Positions 33,705 through 47,200 are shown, numbered from the stretch's first letter. The stretch is 64,000 nucleotides of DNA from Cladocopium goreaui (GCA_947184155.2 CAMXCT020000114.1:302501-366500), one strand, 5' to 3'. Notes: generated by a model from the sequence alone, not told the origin. Translations and numbers: made by a program.

Positions 33705-36700
33705 CTGTACGACCAAATCTTTGTGAACCCAGTGCCACCTCCTCAGCAGTGAGGGCATTTTTGAAGAGGGTCACATTGTAGATCCAGCCTTCGTGCTTCG
33801 CGTTGCTGGCGCATTGACTTGTGCAAAAGGGAATGATGGTACCATCTGGTACCTATGGTACCGCACCAAAACGCTGGCAACAACTGCTTCAGTTTTAAAG
33901 ATTCAAAGACTTGTATGACATGTATACATCCCAAAATCCAGGGACAATTGAGATCTTTGGAATTCCCACTGTACTCTTGAGTCTCAAAACTGGGCATCTT
34001 CAAGCACATCAGGCATCAAAGTGTATCCACTGCTTCCATTCCATGTCTATGCCAAAAAAGTTGGCTTCTGCAATAACGGCACCTTCGAAGAAGGGAGAGT
34101 GAGTCACGCCATGAATGACATTTTTCCGCGGGTCGATGTCGTTGGGTCCTGAAGAATTGCTGTACCCCAAATCAGCCATGGCGTCCATTTTTTTTGCAGC
34201 ATGCAACCATAAAGGCACTAAATTACTGGACCAATACGGCATGATTGTTGTTGGTATATAGAACTGATTCCTTACCGACGAGGCCAGTTACAAGAGCAAA
34301 TTTTTGATCCTTCGGCATTAGGTCTATATCGAAACCCCGGAGACTGCAGATGTGGTCCATCTTTAGTATTCATCATCGAATTATTGTGGTACACAATTTC
34401 ATGTATCATACCAAAATCCTTCAACTCTCATTCGAAGCATCCAATTCAACTCATCTTCAAGACCCGTGAGCACGAATTCAAGTGGGATGATTTTGATCAA
34501 TTTACAATTCCTGCATTTTGCCCTAAAAAGGCTACTTAAGATACTTAAGTATATCTTAAAGTATATTCAAAGTATATATTGAAGTGGGATAATTTCATTT
34601 GGATCAATTTGGATCGATTTACCAACCGCTGGGATCCTAAACACCCCCCACTGGCCACCTGGCTCCGTGGCGGGCACAGGGTAGTGCGCAGAGCTGCGCA
34701 CACCCAGGACCACGCGCACGTTGTTGGGACCGTTCATCCTGGAACGTGGGCGGCTCACAACATGGACACGGGCAGCCATGCGTCGGAAATCTGTCCAAGT
34801 GCCTTGGCTTGTATCCTTGCTGCAAACAGCACTGATGCATCTATTGTATTCTATTGTCTTATCCCGAACGAAAAACTAAAGGAAGACAATCTCAGACATA
34901 TTACTACTATTGATCCTAAACATTAATTAAAGTATTCAAAATCCGACCGTTGCCCGTTGAAACGGAAATGGCTGAGGCCACCCGTCCTGTTGATGGGCTC
35001 TGTAACAGTATATGGCTCACCATACCTCATCCCGCGGGGAGATTCCTGTGCCCAGCATACTTTGGGAGCTACCGTCATCAACTTCCGGATCAGCCAGCTC
35101 AAATGGGAACATGATTTCCAATGCCACACAATCCCATGATCTCCAACTCCAATTCCATTTCGAAGTGGTGAACTTTCTGCTCCCAGTAGCAGCACTAAGC
35201 AGCTGACGTTAAGCCATTTCGATAGAAGGAGTACTGCATCATGCGGTGTGTGCTGGTGCCACCCACCTGGCGATGCCCACACAGGCGGCGTATTACAGGC
35301 AACGTTGAAGATATTTACCGCCAGCATTTCCAATGTCAGGGAACTTAAAATCATTAATACAACTTGATAAATATATTCGGATTCTTAGGGATTCTAGATA
35401 TTCTTCAAGTTTCTTCAATGTTTCTTGCCTGGAGATTGCATATATCCAAACATGCAAATGGGAGACCCTCTGCTTGGTGAGGGCAATGTGCACCTTATTG
35501 CGCTTCACCGGCTCTGGTGAGGCGATTTGGTGACGCAGAACCCATCTGAGAGAAGCACGATCTGCCCGACGTCATTGTAAGGTATCCCAGGATGAATGTC
35601 CTGCTGTGACAACAGGATGTTAGGCGATGAATCGTGAGTCCGCCCATCTGTAGACTCTATAGGATCATCCATGCGCAAACGTGTCTTACCCTTGCCGGTT
35701 CCTTTTCAGGTGAATGACACGGATCTCAAGCAATGCCAGATCGGTGAAACGCAAATGACAGCAAGTGGGCACAAGATGGCGCAAGGGCTGTCCTGTGTCG
35801 CGATGTCTTCCTGAAAGGCTTGCGAAGTGACCCCAATTGAATCATATCGATCTACTCGAAATTGCTGTTGCAGTCTATGCAAATGACTGAAATGTGCAAC
35901 TCAGGCCTTGCAAATTCAACCCAACTCCAACGACACTCCCAATCAGTTTGATATAGTTTGATCATATCAATCAGTTTGATCAACTTGAATTGCAGTATGC
36001 ATCATATGCATAGCATAGTTGATTGCAGAGGAAAGACTGATCTTGGACATCTTCGAAGCTTGCTGTCCTCACTTGCGATGATCCACTCAGCTGGCTGTCG
36101 CAAACCATAAGCCACTGTTGTGTACCTTACCACGTTTTTTCAGAAGCTTCAGATTCAATTCAGTCTACCGCAGGGCTTGAATGAAGGGTGTCAACTGCCT
36201 GTGAATTTTGGGTCCAAAACTGAAGCTCATGGCCTCATGGCAATGTCAGGGCAAGAACTGCCCGCGATCTAGGATGAGAAACCTTTTCGTTAAAGCAACG
36301 AGCAAAGCTGATCATGGCTTCCAATGCTTAAAGCTGTCAATATCTGTCAATGGAGTACAAGAATCAATGAATCAACATGAATCAGGCCCTGAAAGTATCC
36401 AACATCCACAGGCAGTGTGCGCCGGAGCACTGCATGCCATCCACGGATTGGAAGCCAAGTACCTTAAAATGTTGCTGAGGAAACTATAAGTAGCACTCAG
36501 TGTAGCGGTCCCCAACACAAATAGACACGGCAAATCCGTATTTGAACAGTTAGAAATGAGCAAATGACCTTTGACAAGAGAAACCAATCTCTGGGGCCAA
36601 TGAATGGAATAGATGGGGTTATCGAGGTTCCACCATTGTTTTCCCCAGATTTATGGGCACTGAACAGTGATCCTCTGGTTTGCGCACTCCACCACCGCCA

Positions 36701-37060
36701 GTGTGTTCGTACGCTTTGAAATCCTTCAGCGACAGCATAGTATTCCTGCAGGGAACAAAGTGAATGCACCGCAATGCATAAGGCAATGCCACTTGACACA
36801 TGTTGACAAAGGAAAGCTCAGTCATAAATTAATTCCAAGAGCAAGTCGTAGATAGAATGGCAAAGAGTCTCCGAAACACTAAAGCTTTGAAACATTTTGA
36901 AACGCTAACAGAGTGGGATCCTACAAGTCATTTGTCATTTTGCAAAATGCTGGGAGATGCTGCCATTCCCCCGGTGTCCACAACTCAGTGTCTTCATAGT
37001 GGTCCTTGGTGTCCGGTGGCTGGAAGGCAAATGGCTGAGAGCGGGATTCTGAATACATTC
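33705..37060 (-). CDS. LamG-like multi-exon extracellular gene, 3' part
   Basis: Minus-strand exons, approximate: 36950-37060 (contains PDTKDHYEDTELWTPGEW), 36622-36822 (EHTGGGGVRKPEDHCSVPIN), 35425-35570, 34930-35170 (RYGEPYTVTEPINRTGGLSH), 34640-34790 (NNVRVVLGVRSSAHYPVPAT), 34009-34190 (HSPFFEGAVIAEANFFGID), 33705-33830 (EGWIYNVTLFKNALTAEEV). The last has the shape of the final strands of concanavalin/LamG domains (a 'hydrophobic-YN-x-x-L-x-x-x-L-T-x-x-E' ending). Order along the minus strand continues the exons at 38-49 kb, so this may be the 3' end of one very long gene. An extracellular or surface adhesion role is inferred from the domain type only. Confidence 0.45.
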
Positions 37061-38461
37061 GTTCTATTTTAAATAGTAGAACAATACAACCTTGTATGAT
37101 ATTATGATATACTATATGTTTATCAATCCACAGTTCGTTTTGCCACTGCTCATGTTGATCATGTTGCATTAAGCCTCTGGCCGGATGCCAGAATTCCTTC
37201 GTTCGCGGTTCATGCAGTGTCAGCCGAATCTGAGCTCAGTCGCGCAGTTGGAGTCATCAGAAGTGACCATATTTAACACGTGCAAAGGGCGAGCAACAGC
37301 AACGCTTGTTTGTTGTGACTTCAATCTGAAACTGTCTGAATAATCTGAATATATCTAAACCTAGTTCCACAATGTTGCACAAACTTCACCAGCATCCAAC
37401 ATCTCATGTTGTGTGCACCCTAAATAAAACATTTAGAAAACACGCACCATGAGCTCTGAGCTCATGGAAATCCAATTTCCATCCAACAAACCAATTGAGT
37501 GTACACAGTGAACTCCATCACTGTAGAATCCACAGAATCCTTGTTGTGGACTCACTTGTAACTTCCTCTAGGTTTTCATCTTTCAGCTTGGTCACGAAGC
37601 GACATTTGAAATGCACAGTGGTTGGAACAACCTGCCATAGCGGGCTGCAGGAAATCTGTGGCAAACTCGCATTGTGGAACTGACTGAAGCTGACCCTGTT
37701 CATTCATCGTCTTGGCAATTGGCAGTAAATAAACGGAATCTGTCCGTTCTTTCTGAATGCTTGAGAATATTGCCGAACAGTCCAAGTGTTTTGTCAAAAG
37801 GATTTTACCAGATCCTCAGAATATCTGGATTGGAAATTGATGAACTTTGTATCTTTGTGGATCTTTGCATATTGACGCGCAGGCTCTCGGCGTATTCAGA
37901 ACCAACGCCAGGGCGGCCGTGGTGTCTGCAACATTGCCCACGAGAGAGTAGGCCTTGCAGGACATTAGCGGTTTTAATCTCTCACACCAGCAGCGTTTTC
38001 TTCTTGGTATCCTTTTAATTTGGACAGGAGCCTGCTTTGCTAGATATGGCCGGTATGGTGCAAACATTGGGTAGCAACGGACCCACAAAACTGGCGAGTG
38101 CATCAGTGGGAGCTGGGCTGCAAACCTTCTGCCAATTGCTACGATTGTCGTTACGGTTGGCGTGGTGGACCTCACGCCAGTGGCTCTCGTGGGCTAAGTT
38201 CCCCGGGTTCCCCCCTCCACCATCACCCATGGTAGGCACTGAAGGCTGCGGTGCACTGAGGACGAGACATCCACCCGGCCAGCAATGTGGCCAAAGACCC
38301 AAGTCATCCCAGCAACCTGGGCATCTTTCCTCTTCGATCTGTGTTTGGAACTCACAGAGCATCCTATATTCACAAATTCTTGGAAGTCTCTTCTTGCATT
38401 ACATCATTATACATCATATTTTTTCATTAAATATCCGCAAAATTTGTCATAATTTTATCCA

Positions 38462-40735
38462 TTTTCATCGATCCGATCCAAAGCTTGCCCAACCTGGCAC
38501 AGCCATAGACCGTCCTCCCGTTGCGTCCCGTTGCGTCCCGACGTTCCAAGGGTCCCCACGTTGCGTTCCCGGCCCAGGTCGTAGATGAGCTTCGCCTCTA
38601 AGGCGCCAAAGCGGGCCGTCCACTCCGTGTTCCTTGGGCAGGAACAGGTGTATGACCTGGAAGATCACTTTGATAACATATCTGGTTGGTGGTGTACCTA
38701 CCCCTCTGAAAAATATGAGGCAGTTGGGATGATTATTCCCAATATATGGAAAAATAAAACATGTTCCAAACCACCAACCAGATATTGAAGTACAAAAACC
38801 ACATAAGGACAGAACTGATATATCATTGTGTATAAACCAGATTTGTTTAAACGATAATATAGAAAAATGAGAAGAGAACGAAGTATGGTGGAATATGCAA
38901 GCTTCATTGGGTCGATTTTAAATTTCACTGACAAAATTCAGCAAACAATGGTTTTAATGCAGCAAGAACGGTATTGTACACTGTACACTAACATTATCTA
39001 ACATTCCCTTTGTTTATTTCAAAGGACACAGCTACAGTGTAGGAAATCCACAATATTAAACAGCTCATGGCTCATGGTGTAGCAAATCTGGTCTCCCTCC
39101 AGCAACCAGTACAATTGCAGCTAACATAATATGAACATTTCACTGCAATTGATCAATATGTTGTATAATATCGTCACGCACTGTTGATATTCAAACCCAA
39201 CAGGTCTGAATGAGCTGCGAATTTTCATTGAATTTACTGATCTGGCAGGTGCAACAAATTTCCAAGAACCTTGGAAAAGCCCAGCAGCAAATCATTGTCG
39301 ACCGTCCAGGAAGGCGGATATTCCCAGAGACCTCAAGGGGATGCCCAAGATCCAAGATCCAAGATCCAACCTACCGACATCTACCGACACAAGCTGCAGC
39401 TGACCGAGGCACTGTTTGTCAATGGCACCTTTCCTCTGACAATGTTCCTCAGAGGGCCGGTATGATCTAGTGGATAAGACGCACCCCTCATGCGTCAGAC
39501 CCGAGTTCACCCCTGCAGTTAAGGGGATGAGTTAGGGTGTGGTCCATAAAAACACTCACTGACAATGTTCCTCAGCTTCGGAAAAAAGCTTGCGCGTAGC
39601 CACTTGGAATCGCCGCACCAAATGAGAGTCATGGTATCAGGTCGATCCAGATCCAAGACAAAGCAATCAAAAAAACCCACCGGCTGCAACTTGTCTATGT
39701 CTAAATGGTGCTGAGCAACGAGAACTGAAGGACACCAAAATCTCTGATCGTTGTACCCCACTTTCCGGTCTCAGCATCCTGGTCGCAGATTCTCAGGAGA
39801 CCCGGTGCCTGAAATGTGACCGTGACTCCCCGCCTGAAAACCACGCTGGATCCACAGGGTCACATACCTGCAACAGCGGTTTCTGTGCGCGAACAGCCCA
39901 TCTGAAGAATGAGCCTTCATCCACCAGGTCTATCAAGGTGAAAGACTGGGTAATAGTTGAATAATTAGTTGATTGGTCAGCAAGTTTCATTATATGTCAT
40001 GATCTATCCATACTTTTTCCTCAACCAAAACATGAGGACAGTCTACCATTGTCGACCCTAGTTCAACTGCATGGGAATGGCGCGGAGGTCGCTTTCGCGA
40101 AATAAACATTGACGAGGAATGCATAATGCCTACTTTCACCTCAGTCAAGTGTGTTCCCCGGAATTATCTTACAAGTACCTCTTGGCCGTAGTCTCAAAAA
40201 CATTCACAAACTCTTTAGACATGACATGACATACTGTAACAATTGTGGCACGAATGTGTACAGAATGCACGCAATGCGCCTCACTTGAAAAGTCAGACCC
40301 TTCTCCTGGGCGCACGGTTCATGGAGGGCTGCCTATGTAAAAAGTGACGAACGAACCACGAATAATTAATGACATTAGCACAAGAAGAAGAGAAAACGGA
40401 AGGGAAAGACTTGTGGTCTTTTCCATCTCCTACATCTAAAACCAACAATCGTGTTTTTGTTTAGTGTTTGCCTTTTTATAACATGTTTTATCACATTGTA
40501 TAATATTGTATACACTCTTCTACAACTTCTGTTGGAATCACACTCTAGATTCTAGATGGACCCCCAAGAGATCAGGCAGAAACCGCTGCAGAGTTGACGG
40601 CCCAGGTTTGGCGCCAGCATCAAGGAGAATATGGCACCGTGGACTGTCCACTTCTGGGTTGGTGATATTCAGAGCTGGATGATGGATTTCGTTCAATTTC
40701 CTCTCATAACTCAGTGAAACCAAGGTTTTGAACGG
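38462..40735 (-). CDS. LamG-like multi-exon gene, part with the tRNA-like insertion
   Basis: Minus exons, approximate: 40541-40735 (contains TLVSLSYERKLNEIHHPALN), 39860-39950 (SFTLIDLVDEGSFFRWAVRA), 39571-39724 joined to 39383-39447 (DKLQPVGFFDCFVLDLDRPD ... FFPKLRNIVRGKVPLTNSAS), 38462-38640 (TEWTARFGALEAKLIYDLGR). The 39.86 kb exon resembles the one at 41.23 kb (I-D-L...W-R-A-Q...Q-K-P), so a domain is repeated. The join across 39448-39570 restores a continuous frame when the 123 nt are removed. The downstream half is followed by a GT donor (TGTCG|GTAGAT). Confidence 0.45.
39436..39452 (+). repeat. 17-bp direct repeat, left copy
   Basis: CTGACAATGTTCCTCAG, identical to 39559-39575. The pair flanks the 106-bp tRNA-like insertion and has the properties of a target-site duplication. 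Confidence 0.95.
39453..39558 (+). mobile_element. tRNA-like SINE or introner, 106 bp
   Basis: The plus strand begins AGGGCCGGTATGATCTAGTG, with an A-box-like TGATCTAGTGG, then a perfect six-base-pair stem with a seven-base loop (GACGCA-CCCCTCA-TGCGTC), then a B-box-like GAGTTCACCCC. The spacing fits a tRNA. The loop lacks the usual U33 and the acceptor ends do not pair well, so this is not a working tRNA. It ends CATAAAAACACTCA. Perfect 17-bp direct repeats flank it. It lies antisense inside a minus-strand exon. Removed together with one repeat it leaves an open frame, and CTGAG|GA at both junctions permits GA-AG splicing with a following G, a dinoflagellate pattern. Confidence 0.7.
39559..39575 (+). 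repeat. 17-bp direct repeat, right copy
   Basis: CTGACAATGTTCCTCAG, identical to 39436-39452. Confidence 0.95.
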
Positions 40736-41227
40736 CCTCAGAATCACACTGAAGACACTGAAGCATGGTCATCCCCTTCCCACATCCCAGCTACTTCCGA
40801 CAGGCCACAGCCATGGTGAGGAGACCAAGGACATTGCCGCTGGAGAGGCCTTTCTCCACATAGTTCACCTCAGGCCGTTGACGACCTGCCCATCCACACA
40901 TTGGAGAATCATGGCCATATTCCTATCTGAATGTGTGATCATCGGCAAACTCCATTAGAAGTGGAGAGACCTGGAGAGATCCACAAAAACTGGATTCACT
41001 GAAAGCACATACAATACTCATGCATGATATTGGCCTGAGGAATGATCTGTCTGCAATACACCATGGGATTTCTGATTCCTGGATTCACCATCGCATAGAC
41101 TTAACTCCGAAGCACATTGGCACACTGCTAGGGTGCCCGGCGCCATCTTCAGACATGGATAGGTACACCACCTGTGCACGGCAGGTGCAATATAATCAGT
41201 AGCATCAGTAGCGGCATCTCCCAGTTG

Positions 41228-43725
41228 GTTTCTGTGCCTGGGCGCGCCAGCCAAAGTAGACCTCGATATCGGTGGCGTTGTAGATCTTGCCAAGATCAAT
41301 CCTGGCCGTTCTCCAAGTGTGTCATTGCAAAGCTAACTTTTGATGTCCAAAGATCCAACGGCATGGTCTATTGGGATGACTGGATTTCACTGATTGGCTG
41401 GGATGCATTTCAGCCATTTCAACCAAAGAGAGAACGAACTCAAACATCAATCCATGCAATCCATGTCCCAATGTGCCGGGGATGCGAGATGTAAATGTTG
41501 TCGCCATCAAAGAGAGGTGGTCCTCGTTTTCAGCGACAAGGTACGGTTGTGCGGTGCAATGAAAAACCGTGGGTCGACTCAGGACCCAACCCATCCAATA
41601 GGTGTCCTGCGATCCGGCGACAAACAGCGTATTCGGATGTATTAATTCGGATGTATTGGGTGTAATCAAACTGTTTGCCTAATCTTTGACACGTCACAAA
41701 AAATATCAAAAAATCATGACTTCCACATACTCCAGACATCTCCAGACTCAACACAGAATCCTGCCATATATGCATTGCAAGTACCAGTCCGTGCTGGGAT
41801 CCACCATGTTCTCCGCCACTGCACTCCATGGGTTGGTATCCATCTCCACAGTGGTGGGCAAGGCGTAGCTGTATTTGTAGACCTCGAATGGATGGCATGC
41901 CCGGGTATGGTTCCAGATGGTTCCAGGGATCTGAATGATCATGTTTTGCATGTTTAATACATTTTAATACTAAACCTGATCAAAGGATTCGGGAGATTAG
42001 TTTCAGCCATCATGTCAATGTGGAAATGTCATAAGGTTAGGGAACATCACAGGCAGGCTGGATTGAACAATAATCCACTTAGTTTCTTGGGTGGTCTCCA
42101 ATGTGGAGCATGTCCTTTGATTTGGAGTTAGCCGACCAAAAATCTGCAACAAGGCTACTTCAGTGTTTTTTTATTTTTCGCCTATTCCAAATCCCCATTG
42201 ACTCTGTGAACGTTGGGTTCACCACATGACATTTTTCTGCCATTGGCACTGAGATGCGAACCCAAATCTCCATCACGCCAATCTCTTGACCTGGTGGGGG
42301 GTGCAACGGACAAATTGTTTGGATGGGTTGAAGAGAAACACCGACAGAGTTGATAATCTTGATTTTTTTTTATATTCTCAACAGGGTGTCTGAGTTTAGT
42401 CCACAAAGCTATATCGAAGTAGTTCGAAACAAGGCCATATATTATCACAGAAATTTTAAACCTAAAGGTACCAACGAAGTCGTACTAAGCAAGTCAAGTG
42501 GACAGAAAGGGTCTGGTGGATCGCAAACAACTCTGGTCTTGTCGATGGTCAGCCGGATTGCATTGGCACTCCTCAGGCGCTCGGTGCTCTCGTTTCATCA
42601 TCCCCACTGAGGCCCTCTGAGCATCACCCCGTTCTCTTATAAAGATGCAATCAAGATGCCGCATGCCAGACCAATCCTTAGGCATGCGTGGGTCACCACA
42701 AGCCAAAAAAATGGCAAATCAGAAGCTCATTGAGTCTTGTTACATCTTGTTACTATTGCTACTTCGCTGGGGTGCTTAACATAGTAGCGGGGCAGTTGAC
42801 CTGCAGTTCACAGTCCAGTGAATTCGGTTCACACATCTTCTTTTCACCAGGAGACAAACAAGTCCATGCTCTGCTATTGAATTTAAATAATATATATATA
42901 TATTATTCAATATTATCAATATTTATCAATCATTACAATGATATCTGGACATTGGACCAGTTCTTCATCCCCCCACCAGCTCTGCCAGGGAGAGTCAGTT
43001 CGAAGCCCTGTGTTGTCGGTGATTTGTTTCATCACTCGCCATTCCTCATTCAGTTCCCGCTCCAAGGTCAGGTCGCCTGGTGGGAAGCGCCACCTGGGTG
43101 GCGTCGTGGGAAAATCACAAAGCTATGGTGAAACGTGGGTAAAAACGTGCTGAAACCCTATCCGGCCAGGGATGAAATTGTGATATTTGATGATTTTTGG
43201 ATCTGATGCAACAACTCAAAGGACTTCTCATGACCTTGTTTCTATATTGTCAGGTTTCTGCAAGTTACTCAAATTACCATATCCATGCAGTCACAACGGT
43301 AACTGGTGATTAACCTGTTTCCTGGATCCGCCAAAGCACATGATGATGATTCGCCCCACTGGATGGCCCTGCATTCATCAGGGGGTCTGTCTCTGAAGCG
43401 CTGCGTGCAGCAGAAATGCTTTCAATGTCACTGTTTTCAATGTACATTGTGCAACTGTTGTATATAATGTCAGGACCTACAACTGCAAAAAGAACAGAAT
43501 AGATATATAATGAAGAGATATGGAGAGCATGTGAAATGAACAAGGTATGCACAAGGCATCTTAACCAAATGTGCAGTAGATGAAACAAAACCAGTAGAAA
43601 ACCAACCATATCGGCTCCGGTCCTGAGGTGGCAAGCCCGGGACTGGTGCCACCGGATCCAGCTTAACGATGATCCACGCTTGAGGAGAACCTGCCGTATG
43701 TCGTGATGTGCGGGGCTCTTCCTTT
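41228..43725 (-). CDS. LamG-like multi-exon gene, central part
   Basis: Minus exons, approximate: 43622-43725 (contains RQVLLKRGSSLSWIRWHQSR), 43312-43440 (SETDPLMNAGPSSGANHHHV), 42488-42620 (ANAIRLTIDKTRVVCDPPDP), 42180-42290 (GVMEIWVRISVPMAEKCHVV), 41751-41935 (YKYSYALPTTVEMDTNPWSA), 41470-41650 (TVFHCTAQPYLVAENEDHLS), 41228-41325 (LGKIYNATDIEVYFGWRAQA). Beta-rich composition with Trp and Cys fits secreted lectin-like modules. The exon at 41.23 kb repeats the pattern seen at 39.86 kb. Exon ends were not phase-checked individually. No enzymatic motif seen. Confidence 0.42.
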
Positions 43726-43794
43726 GCCTATGATTCTGGGAAGATCTGAAAATTCGAATTAAATGATGCTAGTGATACAAGTGTTGCAGAACTC

Positions 43795-44130
43795 TTGAGG
43801 TGTAGGCTGAGGACACTGTTGACGATGATAAATGAATATGATGATGATGGTGGTGGCAGTCATGGCGGTGGTGTCATCATGGCCATCATTACCATCAGCA
43901 TACTCTGTCTAGGAGTAACCCTGCATTGTGCAAACTGTTCTCTGCAGGAGATATGGTCTGATGGCTTTCAAGATTTTTCTCGGTTCGACAAAGGAGAAAA
44001 AGAGCCCCTTCAAGAGTATGGAACCAAACCAAACAGACAACACGACATAAATTTAGATGACATCATATATCATCCTTGTCTGGAGATTATGATGCATGTT
44101 CCAACTCCTACGATCAAGTTCGCATTTATA
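43795..44130 (+). other. Plus-strand frame of doubtful coding value
   Basis: A 112-codon frame contains a hydrophobic stretch (GVIMAIITISILCLGVTLHC) that could be membrane-spanning. It opposes a long minus-strand block and begins in a simple GATGATG-type repeat. I leave it unassigned. Confidence 0.2.
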
Positions 44131-44389
44131 TAAACGCTCAAATCTCTGTCTGAAGCTATTCTCACACCATGTCGGATGGAAGGGGCTTGGAAACATGCCA
44201 AGACTTTTCTTCAGAACATATTTGGGTGAGGTTTATGAACAGCTTGACTAGGGAGGCCTCTGTGTCACCTTCAAGCCTAGGATTGATACAGTAGAAGATT
44301 ATGAAGAAAGGGAGGCTTACCACTATTCATGGAATTGCAATCGGAGGTGCAGAAATTATAGGGCCATCCCGCTTCCTGTTGAGCAAGTG

Positions 44390-47200
44390 TGAATTGGGTA
44401 TGTCTTCTTTCGCGCCGTCTTTTCAACCCCTTCGACGGCTGGAAGCGCCTTCGGCAGGGTACCAATAGGTACCTCGTTCATTTCCATCGACTGCCTTGGC
44501 TGGTGGCCCGCAAAGTCACGGAGCATCTCTACGTCCCTCCCGAGACTCACTGAGACCCAGCGGATGAAATCTTTTTGGAAATTGGTGTAACTTAGCCATG
44601 GATGCCTAGCTAGGTCTAGTTCGGTCTATAGCCCCAAGTCAAGTGAACTGTTGTGACCCTTGTGCTGCCAAGCGACAAACTTGGCCAGGTTGCCTAAGGC
44701 TCAACAGTCGCCGCTGACAGAAACCAAAGCCGGTAATAGCCGCTTTGACCATGTCTCAGGAACAATTTATCAATATTATTTGCTACTTCTACAGCAAAAC
44801 TGCTGCAACGTGCCAGAAGGAAGTTCTCACACTACCTCCCAAGGATCTTCTTCATCGCAATTTGACCTCCAGTTTAAGCTGAAGTAATCTGAAGTACACC
44901 ATCGCCACATACACAAGTCATGACTTCAAACTCGGGTCATGGGTGGATCACTGCTGATGAGTGTCCCAAAATCAGCTCCTCTGATGGGATCACCTGGCTG
45001 GCTCTGTTCCCGTGACCGGAAAGCTAGATGAGATGATGAATCAATTCAATGATTTAATAAAAAGATTATATTGTTCAATGATATTCAATGATGATTCAGG
45101 ATTTGATCATGAAATGACTTTGCAAGCCAAAACCTCAAAGCACACCATCACTCAACAGGATCTCAAGCATCAGCGCTGGATCCGCTTCGCCTCGCGGTTC
45201 AAGGCCAGGTTCTCGCTTCGGTCCCAGATCTGGCATTGTGACAGGTTGGCAAAAGCCGTGAGCAAATAAACGCAACTGCAGCTGGTTCATGCCACTTGGA
45301 AAGTGATTACTGATCCATGGTGACTCCTTTAATATGGAACTTACCGTGCTTGATGACTGAAACTAAAGCAGGATTGAAATAAGGGAGAGGCACTTGAGAT
45401 ATACAAACCAAAACTTCTTTATACCAATCCATCATCCACCATCCACCATCCATCATCCTCACATTAAGGCATCAGCCTCGAAACAAACAGATTCATTGAT
45501 AGACTGGATGTTGAACATTGATTCTGGATGTGGATTATTGATTTGCATTGGATTTAACTGCAATCATTGTTCCTACATTTGAACCTGACGATATAATTTC
45601 CTCTACAATCAGGGGTTGACTGTCAAAGCATCTCAAAGCTTGAGCTGTCTCACGACTAAATCTCCAGGTAGGGTCACCAAGTCCCAAAGGTCGATTCCCA
45701 TTGTTTTCCCATTGGCTCCCCCCTGATTTGTCCAAGAATCGAGGATTTCAGCCATCCTTGGTAACCCTAATTATCCATCATTTTTAGTGGCTACCTGGAG
45801 ATATTTATTGATGCCGATACCATCCAAAGTTGATCAATTACCTGGGTATCCCTAAGTACATCTAAGTACCATTTCCAGTTTATCCATCATTTCCAGATAT
45901 TTGATCAACATTTGATCAACCATGACACTTGGGGGTACCCTCTGCCATCCTCTGCCCAGCCATGCCGCCATGCCCAGCCTCCAAATGCACATCCGTCAGG
46001 GCGCACACGCGGCCCTCGGGCCACAGCTGGATCTCCTCCACCACGATGCGCCTGGTGCCAGTATGAGTCGAGATATCTGCAGTATCCCCCAATGATGTCT
46101 GGTTAAATTTATAGATGTTTATACTTATGCCTATAGTTTTGTACTCATGAATTAATCTTTACCAAGTTGGGATATTCTTAATATTTTTAGTACTTGATGG
46201 GATTTGGGGGTAAATCATGGTAAATCTTCAATGTGCAACTGGACAAGTGACTGGGATGCACATGAAAGTACCGGAAATTTGTCGATGTCCGACCCACCAA
46301 CCTCCATGAAAATAATGATATGACTAAGACCTTGAACACCTAAGGGGTGCTTTTGATTCTCATTGCAAACGGCACGAGTCTTGTACGTGTCAATTGCTGT
46401 TTCTTCCATGCACCAGCTGTGCAGAAATTGAAAGAAAAGAACAGGTTGATTTAGAATGGGAAGAAAAGCGAGCTGGTCTCCTAGGATTGGGGCCAAAGGG
46501 TTCTGTTTGCTCCTTCTGCCCATCTTTTCTTCGGACGATTCTAGATGTCCGGCCCCTGCCCCATGAGGATGGCTTTATGGTTGCTGTCACCAAGTTGCAT
46601 TCTTCGTGCAGGGAAGCCATCGAACCAATCCTGCAGATTGGCAGCTGCTAGAAGTCAAATTGATTATCAACACATATCTTGCCATGAAAAAAATGAGGAG
46701 CATGTCAGCAACACGCTTCCAGGTCTCCCAATTCAAACCATCCCAGCACATGGCTCCCTTCTTTCTGTCCTGCTGGTATCCAACGTTGGCGTAATTTCCT
46801 GGTGGAGTCGTCCACCTTCGCAACATCTTCCAAATAAAGGTGTCAGCCTCTTCGTACCTGGGAACTGCTTCACTGATGAGCCAATCTGAAAAACTATGAA
46901 AAACTGCTGTTTGGGAAGTGCAGGTGCTTGGCTCAGGCCAAGATTCCAATCTATCTATGTTTTGAAAAACAATCAATCTCGGTAGGTAATTAGTGACAGT
47001 TTAAAGCTTCAAGTCCTGTCATAGACACTTCCTTCGTGTACTGCCGCTAACCAAGCCCATTATTTATCCCAGCCCATACCTATCCACCATGGACAACACC
47101 TCGCCAAGGGCACTCTGCATAGAACTGGACCGGTGGCCGCCGCCAGTTGATGCGGAAACCGCAGAACAGCACATCGTACCTGGCGTGCGAAGGTGAAGCT
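44390..47200 (-). CDS. LamG-like multi-exon gene, 5' central part
   Basis: Minus exons, approximate: 47075-47200 (contains YDVLFCGFRINWRRPPVQFY), 46690-46900 (EEADTFIWKMLRRWTTPPGN), 46550-46660 (LQDWFDGFPARRMQLGDSNH), 46215-46350, 45945-46065 (RRIVVEEIQLWPEGRVCALT), 45590-45735 (NGNRPLGLGDPTWRFSRETA), 45175-45275 (ANLSQCQIWDRSENLALN), 44390-44575 (SLGRDVEMLRDFAGHQPRQS). The 45.2 kb exon resembles the closing strand of LamG/concanavalin modules (an L-x-x-C-x-I-W-D-R-S pattern). It continues into the F5/8C-like exons further upstream. Function inferred only as extracellular binding. Confidence 0.45.

Noticed and set aside
33839-33870. GGTACC-rich palindromes as regulatory operator
   Set aside because: Short GGTACC repeats are frequent in this window (also 1527-1740) and no conserved context supports a regulatory site.
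39453-39558. A functional tRNA gene
   Set aside because: Acceptor ends do not pair, U33 is missing, the B box deviates, and direct repeats show it is an insertion. Called tRNA-like instead.
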